Assembly (NCBI GenBank): GCA_036429605.1
Contig: CM071589.1
Coordinates: 4,402,001 to 4,466,000, forward strand
Length of the DNA stretch: 64,000 bases
Direction of reading: 5' to 3'
Source: Cladobotryum mycophilum
Taxonomy: Eukaryota > Ascomycota > Sordariomycetes > Hypocreales > Hypocreaceae
Shown: positions 56,464-64,000 of the stretch, piece after piece
Position numbering within the stretch: the stretch's first letter is position 1
Layout of the letters: every line of letters begins with the position of its first letter
Notes under the pieces: generated by a model
What the model saw: the letters and a program-made list of their open reading frames with translations, nothing else
The model's database searches: none
Told to the model about the DNA's origin: nothing
Program-made: the position numbers and the translations under genes

Positions 56464-58431
56464 ATGTCGTCCCGGAAAGTCCGCGTCAAGAAGTTGAGTG
56501 TCAAAACCACTCTTCCTGTGCTCAGAGAGGATCAAATCGATGCTACCGAATATGAATCACTTACGACCGAGTCGCAAATCGCGACCGGTGTCGAACAAGC
56601 CGAAGAAAATGTGAGTATCTTGGACACCATATTCCCTCCCACCGCATGGTCTGATATCACGTGACCCCGCACGTGATACCCATATATCGGAACAGCAACA
56701 GCTTGCATGTGCATCACCACCATGCAAGTTGCTGGGCAATATATAGGCACCTCCCATCTCCTTTTTCTCTTGGCTTGCATATGTATAATAATAAAAAAGA
56801 CTTTCAAGCTAACTTTCTTGATTCCCGTAGGAATACCATTTGCAATCCATTTTAAAAGAAGCGGGAACAAGTAATGATCAAGAAATCCCTGTTCCTCCTC
56901 CAAAAGAGAGTACGGACATTGTCTATGATGAACTCTACCTCAGCAACTTTCGCAAACCATCATCTTATATCCGGTTTTCCCAAACTGTGGAGGAGTGTAT
57001 CAATTGCCAATATGACATGACAACAGAGGACAATGAATTTCTCAAGTCGTATAACAGCAACCCCCTACTGCGGGTGCGCTTTCTGAAGATGACTTTGAGC
57101 GCATCATGGAAGTGTTTGAGGACACTGCAACGGAGCAGACACCATTTGCGTCAGTCGACAATACTGTTGTCGGCTATGATATGATGGTTCCTGGTCTCAA
57201 TCACCTTGGATCACCCGCAATCTTGCAGCACGCCAAGAAAATATACGAATATTGGAAAATAAGACGACAAGATGAGGGCAACAAGCCCCTACATCCCATG
57301 CTTAAGTTTGAAACACATCAGGAGACTGATGACACCGACCCCTATGTCTGCTTCAGACGTCGCGAGGCGAGACAAACAAGAAAGACAAGAGCGAGAGATA
57401 ACAAGATTGCGGAGACACTGAAACGTCTACGCCGTGAGCTCGAGGATGGTCGTCAACTAGTAGTGCTGGCATATGAGAGAGAAATGATGAAGAGAGAGCT
57501 CTTGCATATGGACAGAGCTGTATTTGAGGAGAGGGCCAGACTGAAACAGATCAAGGTAAAGCTTGGCATCAAAGGTGACGATGAAGATCTGGTCAACCAG
57601 AAGGTATGCAATCCCCAGATGTTCCCGGCGCATTCGCCTGTAATGCCACTCGGCACTAACACGAAATCACAGCCTCAGAAGCGCAAGCCTGCGGAGCCGA
57701 GTGGAGTGCAAAGACCTACCACGCATCTGCGAGCGCCAGTTCGTCCTGATGGTCGATCTCACGAGCAGGATCTTGTGTTGTTGTCAGATCAGTTGGCGGA
57801 GAAGGAGAGTGAGCTCCGGCTTGAAATTGAAACCAAGGTGCAGAACCACCGACGGTGGAACCAGAATCATATTGATCTCACTCGAGATCCGCTGTCGCCG
57901 GTAAAAGAATTGGGTATGGAACTCAAATTCCGGCCAGCAAAGACACAATATTTAATGACGCCCCCAGCGTCAGCTTCTTCGGAATCGATGGATATGGATG
58001 ACATACCTGAGCCGATGCAAATGGACAAGTCGGGGTCGCCTGTGTTCCAATTCAGAGGCACACATTTTGGCGAGCCGGCGCAAATCAACCCGCCTGCCTT
58101 CCGGCGCCGTATCGGCCGATTAAAGCGACTCTGGATAGATAGGAGGGGGTTGGTATCGCCTACCAGGGGAGACGCCTCCGATTACTCGGATCGCTGGAAG
58201 TACGATAGTGACGATGACGATGATGAACCGCCGGTGTATGAGATTGATCCTTTCGACACCCGCGCTTTAAAGTTTAGGGCGACGATCCCTCTGAGCCCAT
58301 ATATTTTCCGAGGCCGGCCAGTGCCAGCTGAAGCGGCAAACGGAGTCCCTCCTGGCAGTAGAGTATTACCGCCGCCGCCACCTCCCCCACCCTCACAACC
58401 CACAGCTCAACAAGCTCAGGCAGCATCATGA
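56464..58431 (+). CDS. EPL1: Enhancer of polycomb-like protein of NuA4, frame broken at a C run
   Basis: Exons 56,464-56,610, 56,831-57,603 and 57,673-58,431; with one C added to the five-C run at 57,061-57,065 the product is 559 residues. Seen: the basic N-terminus SSRKVRVKKLSVK, the EPcA core (IDATEYESL, YDELYLSNFRKPSSYIRFS, EDDFERIMEVFEDTATEQ, FASVDNTVVGYDM, YEYWKIRR, LHPMLKFE, DPYVCFRRREARQTRKTRA), a coiled coil (about 245-300), then a variable C-half with FRGRPVPAEA and a poly-proline run near the end. Known: Epl1 joins Esa1, Yng2 and Eaf6 in Piccolo NuA4 and presents nucleosomes for H4/H2A acetylation. The EPcA block continues smoothly across the break, so it is one gene. Intron 2 is 69 nt with no stop in frame. 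Confidence 0.92.
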
Positions 58432-58711
58432 GGCGAGTCTGCTTTCCGGACAAAGCTGGATGCTTGCCGTTGTATCACTATCGGCCCCAAGGGGTGTATA
58501 TAATATTTTGCGTCGTAGTTTTTTCTTCTTTCTTTTCCTTTCTTCTTGAAGAGGGGATTGACGGAAGTGGACCAGTTGAGAAGGTTCGAGGATTATTGTA
58601 AATGAAATATCGGATGTATAGTACATAGCCGCCGTCGGCTAGGCATTGCAAGGAGTTGGGAGTTGAGGTCTCGGGCTTAGAAGCGGGGAGGCCCCCCGGC
58701 GGCAGAAGACG

Positions 58712-58760
58712 GAAAGACAGAAAGAAAGAAAGAAAGAAAGAGAAAAGAGAAAGAAAAAAA
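58712..58760. repeat. (GAAA)n repeat
   Basis: Purine-only AAAG units on the plus strand, downstream of EPL1. Confidence 0.85.
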
Positions 58761-59404
58761 GTCAAACTGGTCTTTACCAGCAAAAGTTGATATAATAATA
58801 ATCGTTCCGGTGATGTGTAAATCTTGCGTGACGTTGCCTTGAGGAGATGTAGGAAGTTGGGTGGACGTCAGAATAAGCGCCCGTCTCAGCCTCGCACGGT
58901 AGACCTCGTGACGCAGATCTCTGGGGTCCCGCGGCAGCTCGGAAGAGTGCTCGCAGCGGGCGATTCGCGGCATGGAAGAGCTCGCCGAATAGCTCAATGC
59001 TGTCGCAATACCATGGCAAGCAAGGGAATTGTATTTTCGACTTGATTGGAGTTGTGTGAAGGAAGAGGATCAAGGTCTGACGTTGGACGTTCCGGTCCTA
59101 GAGAGCGACCGATAACGAGGAGCAAATTGCAAGGCAGCGCTGCATGTCAGATTTCGGCAGAGACCTCAAGGACTGGCATTTTCCACGACGCAAATGCAAG
59201 CCGATGAGAGAAGAATATGAAGAAGAGGATGATGATATAAACTGCCAGACTGTGAAAGGGAGAGAGAGGGAGGGTTTTTGGGGGAGGAAAAGAGGGCTTG
59301 GTAGCAAAGGGTTGTGAAAAATGTCGAGGGGAGAGAAAGTTGAGCGGTCGATTGTGGACCGACCACCAAAAACCCGGGACGGGCTGGCTGTCTTTGGCTT
59401 GGGG

Positions 59405-59430
59405 GGTGGTAGTGGTGGTGGTGGTGGTGG
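59405..59430. repeat. (GGT)n repeat
   Basis: GGT units with one AGT interruption. Confidence 0.85.
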
Positions 59431-59795
59431 GATTTGCTGCTCTCTTGTCTGGTGTGCTTGTAGGCAAAAATGATTGTAGGTAGGTATCTTATTAGTGTGC
59501 GTAGCCGAGCCGGGCCACCCACCTCCACTGTCTGTTCTTCGTGTGTTTTTTTTTGTGTTTCTTGAAGCAAGCAAGCATGGAAGCAAGTCAACAAGCGCCG
59601 AAGACTACTTTTGCCTACCTTAGTAAGTACCTAGGTAGCCCACAAAAAAGGTACTGCAGGGCTCTTTATTACAGGCAAAAAAACAAAAACAAAAAAGGAA
59701 GAAGAAAAAAAGGGCCATGGGATTTGCTATAGGTACCATTACCTGGACCCGGGACCTGGACCTGGGGGACCTGGGAAACTGACGTTGCCCATGCC

Positions 59796-59818
59796 GCTGC
59801 TGCTGCTGCTGCTGCTGT
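59796..59818. repeat. (CTG)n microsatellite
   Basis: Seven CTG units in non-coding sequence. Confidence 0.85.
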
Positions 59819-60454
59819 GCCCACAGACCACGCTAGAGAGGGAACGGAATGTCGCACTGGGTTGGTGAGGTACCAATAGTAGCAAGCACTTTATTAGGTA
59901 AGCCAATTGGTTTCATGTCTTTTGTTCGCTTATAAGCCCTTGTCAGCTTCTCTTTGGTTTGGCAAGGGGTCCAAAAGAGGGAAGAGGTACGTACCGGGTA
60001 CATAGATATCGTAATATGTACTTGTACGTACCAAGTAGGAGGAAGAGGGGGAGAGGAAAGAGTATTGCCCCGCCAATGGGGGGTTTTTGATTATCGTCCT
60101 TTTTTTGGATTCCCCCCTCCAGTCTTTAACGACGTTTGGATAAGACATGCTTGGATGTTGACAGATTCATGACGGAGGATGATGATTTGAGATCATATTC
60201 GACGGCGCATTTCAAGACTTGTTTCTTTATGATGATGTAGATGGCACCTGGGTTTTGTCGGATACCAAGGCGCAATCTAATACGACGACGATATCTCGAA
60301 CGAACAACACGATCGCAGACTCCCAAACCATCAAACAGCCTTATCGCGATAATATATCACGAACATCTCAGATCACATCGAACCCGCTCTCCCTCCCTAG
60401 AACCAATATCATAAAAGTCCATACAGATACACGCCACCTCCCGTTTCGCCCAAC

Positions 60455-61568
60455 ATGACCGCAACCACCACAACCCCCTCCTCCAACCCTTCAATATCAA
60501 CAACCACAACCATCCCATCGCCGCCTCCCTCGAAATCCTCCTGGATCGCCCTCGGCTGCGAAGGCTCCGCCAACAAGCTCGGCATCGGCGTCATCCTCCA
60601 CACCCCCACAAAGACCACCATCCTCTCCAACCTCCGCGACACCTTCGTCTCCCCGCCCGGGACGGGCTTCCTCCCCAAGGACACAGCGCACCACCACCGC
60701 ACCGAATTCGCCTCCCTCGCCCGCCGCGCCCTCGCCGAGGCGGGCATCACCCCCTCGGACGTGGACTGCATATGCTTCACTCAGGGGCCAGGGATGGGCG
60801 CCCCCTCACCAGCGTCGCCATAGGCGCAAGGACCCTCTCCCTGCTGTGGGACAAGCCCCTCGTGGGCGTGAACCACTGCGTGGGGCACATCGAGATGGGC
60901 CGCGAGATCACGGGCGCCGATAACCCCGTGGTCCTGTACGTCAGCGGGGGCAACTCCCAGGTCATCGCCTACGCCGAGCGACGGTACCGCATCTTCGGCG
61001 AGACGCTCGACATCGCCGTGGGGAACTGCCTCGACCGCTTCGCCCGCACCCTCAACATCAGCAACGACCCCGCGCCGGGCTACAACATCGAGCAGATGGC
61101 CAAGAGGGGCTCCAGGCTGCTCGACCTCCCCTACGCCGTCAAGGGCATGGACTGCTCCTTCGCCGGCATCCTCACCAGCGCCGACGCCCTCGCCGCCCAG
61201 CTCAACCAACAGGGTCCCGAAAAGGCTGGCTTCACGGCCGAGGACCTGTGCTTCTCCCTCCAGGAGACCGTCTTCGCCATGCTGGTCGAGATCACGGAGC
61301 GCGCCATGGCCCACGTGGGGAGCAGCCAGGTCCTCATCGTCGGGGGCGTGGGCTGCAACGAGCGCCTGCAGGAGATGATGGGCATCATGGCGCAGGAGAG
61401 AGGGGGAGCGTGTACGCCACGGACGAGCGGTTCTGCATCGACAATGGCATCATGATTGCGCATGCTGGGCTGTTGGCGTATAGGACGGGGTTCACGACGC
61501 CGTTGGAGGAGACCGTTTGTACGCAGAGGTTTAGAACGGATGAGGTATATGTAGAGTGGAGGGACTAG
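60455..61568 (+). CDS. KAE1: KEOPS tRNA t6A synthase subunit Kae1 (OSGEP), two homopolymer frame breaks
   Basis: Intronless. Adding one C at 60,801-60,805 and one G at 61,402-61,406 gives 371 residues. Seen: a Ser/Thr/Pro-rich extension (1-28), then WIALGCEGSANKLGIGVI, FLPKDTAHHHRTEFASLARR, CFTQGPGMGAP (break 1) joined to LTSVAIGARTLSLLW, the iron-binding NHCVGHIEMGR (about His141 and His145), VLYVSGGNSQVIAY, FGETLDIAVGNCLDRFAR, LCFSLQETVFAMLVEITERA, IVGGVGCNERLQEMM and (break 2) YATDERFCIDNGIMIAHAGL, ending RTDEVYVEWRD. Known: Kae1 transfers threonylcarbamoyl to A37 of ANN-reading tRNAs, in the KEOPS complex. The gene has far more C- and G-ending codons than EPL1 or COQ8. Because t6A is essential for growth, real disruption twice in one gene is unlikely. 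Converges with the AMPK beta gene. Confidence 0.93.
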
Positions 61569-61880
61569 ACTTGTCGCATATATATATATATATATATATC
61601 AAAATCGTAAAAACTATTGACAAACATCTATATCTACTATATACATGTATCGATTCATTCATCCCAAGCCAAGCCATCCAACAACACATCTCAAAGGCGC
61701 CACCAGTCCCTAGAAAGATTCATCATTGTAAATATTCAATTTCATCTGCATTTGAGCGCAAGTTCTTCATAATGATATAAAATTATACACGTTATCCCCC
61801 ATTCCTCATTCCATCATTTCCATTGTAACCCAATCCCCTCCTAGCAACCCTGACTTGAACTCCGTGATAACCTTGCATCT
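61569..61880. other. Convergent intergenic stretch with a TA repeat
   Basis: 3' flanks of KAE1 and of the AMPK beta gene; a TA repeat lies at 61,578-61,599. Confidence 0.6.
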
Positions 61881-63534
61881 TTAACCCTCATCGGAGGAAG
61901 TTGGCTTATAAATGATAGTTGTAACATACTAAGAGTGCAAAAATGGTTAGGTCTACAAATGAGAAAATGAAAGGGGATTGCACTCAACCAACCTTGTTGT
62001 GGTATCTTGTCGTCGCCGAAACGGCCAAGACGTTGTTCTTAATACTGCTGGTAGCAAGATGATTCAAGACGGTATGGTTCGGCATGTTCAAAACACTGTT
62101 GTCATCCTTCATCAACGTCGCCGCATTCAGAATCGGTTTGCCCAAAAAGCCCGGCAAGCTCGGCGGCGTGGGCAGCTTCTCAATCGCCGCGACAGCATTG
62201 CGATACGCGGGGGAGTCTTCCGCCTGGTCAAAGTCGAGCAGATATTGCGGGATCGGATGGTTGTATGCGTCCGGCGGCAGGACAGCCTTGCCCTTGGGGG
62301 CTCTTTGTTCCTTTAATTGCGAGGGGGTGCGGGATGCTTGTCCATCCTCCTCGTCGGCGGCGGGGGCAAAAGGTTTGTCCTTTCGAGCGTCGTCGGGGTT
62401 GACTTCGATATAGTTGACAAGGTTGTTTCCGAAATCGACCGTCGTGGGCAAGCCGGGCGATGTCTGCATGATACCGTCCACGAGGAAGCGCACATGGTGA
62501 GTACCGGGGAGGATGTAAATTGTGGCGGCGAAAACACCGGGTTGGCCTTCGCTGCAATTGGCCTCGAGTTAGTAACAAGGGATATCATGATCGGCGCAAC
62601 AACAACAAAGAAAGGATGGGATTGATTGGTGAGGTGACACGCCAATTGAGACATGCCACTACGTTCTTAGTGCGACCACCACAGAATCGCAACAAGTGCA
62701 TGTAGCCGAATTGGACAGTCTCGAAATGCCGGGCGTGTCAGGATAACGGCTGCCGACTTACACAGGATGTAATCGATGTTTTCTATTCCATTGGAAAATA
62801 GTACCGGTCACATAGATCTTCTCACCACCGCCTCTCCATTCGAGTCGAGTGGGGACAACAGGCCGGGTTTTGTCGACGCGCAATTCCTCGCCCTCGTCCT
62901 CCTCTAATGTATTTGTGCTAAGGGCGGAGCTCTTTCTGGTCAAGCCATCTGATGACTCGCCCAGATCGATATCTGTCAGGGTCTCGTCGGGGCCGAGGAT
63001 GGGTGAACCGGGAGTATGTACTTCTTCTTCAATTGGTAGAGGCAGGCGCGGCGGCCGGTTTATGTACATGTCTGTAAGACTGTTGGTGGCCATGAGGATG
63101 GAGTCGGGGACATTAGTTAGGTGAGGTTGGTGGGAATGGTGGGAGCGAAAGGAAGCGGCCTCGATCGGGACGTCGACAGGCTTGGACGGTTCGTCGAGGA
63201 ATGCGGCGACGGGCCGCGACTCGGAGGACTTGGCCGGGGTGGTGGAGACGTTGCTGTGCGGCGAAGCGCTGAGGGAGGAGACGGCGGTGGTGGGAGGCAG
63301 GATCTTTGGGTTGCTCAAGGAGCCGGCAGTTGAGCCTTGGGCCTGAGCCAGTGAGGGTTCGGGAGGCACGACAGCTCGGTGAGCGGTGTGAATGGGTATG
63401 ATGTTGCGGGAGGCGTCCTTGCGGTGATGGCGAGGTGAGTCGTGACCCAAGGCCGAGGCTGAGGCGGATGTTGATGCCGGAGACGGCGAGGCAGGCCTGC
63501 CCGACTTGTTGGACGCCGAGTGGTTGTTGCCCAT
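61881..63534 (-). CDS. GAL83: SNF1/AMPK beta subunit
   Basis: Exons 62,762-63,534, 61,993-62,551 and 61,881-61,928; donors GTAAGT and GTTGGT, acceptors CAG and TAG; 459 residues. Seen: MGNNHSASNKSGR starts with Gly2, a myristoylation signal; then about 220 disordered S/P-rich residues. A CBM48 glycogen-binding domain follows (RLEWRGGGEKIYVTGTIF, QWNRKHRL, GVFAATIYILPGTHHVRFLV, VDFGNNLVNYIEV). Then come a linker and the ASC domain (IPQYLLDFDQAEDSPAY, LPGFLGKPILNAATLMKDDN, LNHLATSSIKNNVLAVSATTRY) with the last exon adding YVTTIIYKPTSSDEG. Known: the beta subunit tethers Snf1 and Snf4, and directs the kinase to place. The CBM48 is split by intron 1 exactly at HRLHPV/EGQPG. Symbol by analogy with the yeast GAL83/SIP2 family. 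Confidence 0.94.
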
Positions 63535-64000
63535 GGCTTTGACCGGGGGTGAGAGAAATAGCAGTTGAGAATTGGGAGTGGGAGGGGGATGGGAGGGGGT
63601 TCCCAAGTCCGGGTCCAAGTCCAGGTCCAGGTCCAGAGTCGGTTCGGTGGCTGCTTTCGTTGCACCAGGCACCACAAGCAACTCACCTCACTTCACTGCC
63701 TGAAACTGCACTGCACTGCACTGCACACTTTTTTTGGGCTGGCCCAGCGCGGGATGGGGATGGGGATAGTGATAGGGATTGGAGATGGTGGGTGGGAGGG
63801 GAGGGGAGGGGCAGAGGAAAGGGAAACTCCGGGGGTTGTTTAGAATGATAACAACGTGGTTGATTGCGTCTGGTTGATGAGGATAAGGTGGTGGATATTT
63901 TTTCGGCGTAGATGGGTGCCAAAGATGGCAGCAAAGACGATAAATCTTTTTTTATCTTGTCTTCTTTTTTTGCCCTTGTTGGATTTCTTTAGTAATAATA
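63535..64000. promoter_or_regulatory. Upstream region of the AMPK beta gene
   Basis: This contains a GTCCAG hexamer repeat (63,605-63,637), a CTGCA pentamer repeat (63,700-63,725) and a G-rich tract (63,740-63,840). It probably holds the leader and promoter of the AMPK beta gene; the window ends inside it. Confidence 0.45.

Larger units (their letters stand above)
58432..60454. other. Intergenic stretch between EPL1 and KAE1
   Basis: About 2 kb. It contains a GAAA repeat (58,712-58,760), a GGT repeat (59,405-59,430), a CTG repeat (59,796-59,818) and TACTTGTA at 60,019. Short open frames on both strands at 58,680-59,590 have no recognisable domain. The last 250 bp should be the KAE1 promoter. 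Confidence 0.55.

Noticed and set aside
63535..63681. N-terminal extension of the AMPK beta subunit
   Set aside because: The open frame there begins with TTG, not ATG, and would remove the conserved MGNN myristoylation start.
1..64000. Mobile elements, CRISPR arrays and RIP-type mutated repeats
   Set aside because: No terminal repeats, transposase or reverse-transcriptase motifs, spaced direct repeats, or strongly AT-skewed blocks were seen.

Overview
The window is nuclear DNA from a filamentous ascomycete, probably a sordariomycete (Hypocreales-like; lineage is an inference from the proteins). The evidence is short spliceosomal introns of about 50-200 nt with GTRNGT donors, CTAAC/CTGAC branch sites and YAG acceptors. 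There is also a lone dispersed 5S rRNA gene, and about twenty single-copy eukaryotic genes whose closest architecture is Pezizomycotina. No transposon, virus or CRISPR array was seen.

Layout. 1-12,700: minus-strand genes for an ER translocon-associated protein (IRC22, cut by the window start), Mediator MED5, a short-chain dehydrogenase, an AIF/AMID-like FAD oxidoreductase and an MFS exporter. 12,700-20,800: a gene desert holding a 5S rRNA gene and one small-protein gene. 20,870-38,600: a dense housekeeping block with YJU2, KIN17, SPT4, POP8, PPT1, ESS2, COQ8, RRP36, an FCP1/NIF-like HAD protein, eEF1B-gamma and mitochondrial uS9m. 38,600-54,600: two deserts of 7-8 kb on either side of a single uncharacterised gene (46,340-47,574). 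54,600-63,534: calcineurin B, EPL1 (NuA4), KAE1 (KEOPS) and the SNF1/AMPK beta subunit.

Most housekeeping genes sit in divergent pairs sharing a promoter region (YJU2/KIN17, SPT4/POP8, PPT1/ESS2, RRP36/HAD, eEF1B-gamma/MRPS9, CNB1/EPL1) and then converge with the next gene. The themes are RNA processing (YJU2, ESS2, POP8, RRP36), transcription and chromatin (MED5, SPT4, EPL1, KIN17), translation (eEF1B-gamma, MRPS9, KAE1) and signalling (PPT1, CNB1, AMPK beta). They do not form one pathway.

The most important observation is about sequence quality. Five otherwise well-conserved genes each lose their frame exactly at a C or G homopolymer. All six sites are restored by one extra base in a run read as 5 or 6. 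KAE1 and EPL1 are normally essential, so these look like homopolymer under-calls in the assembly and not pseudogenes. The most interesting biological points are the DLNGT (not DxDxT) HAD protein, the isolated unknown gene, the 66-residue protein gene, and octamer/nonamer motifs recurring in the deserts. I found no convincing undescribed multi-gene system.
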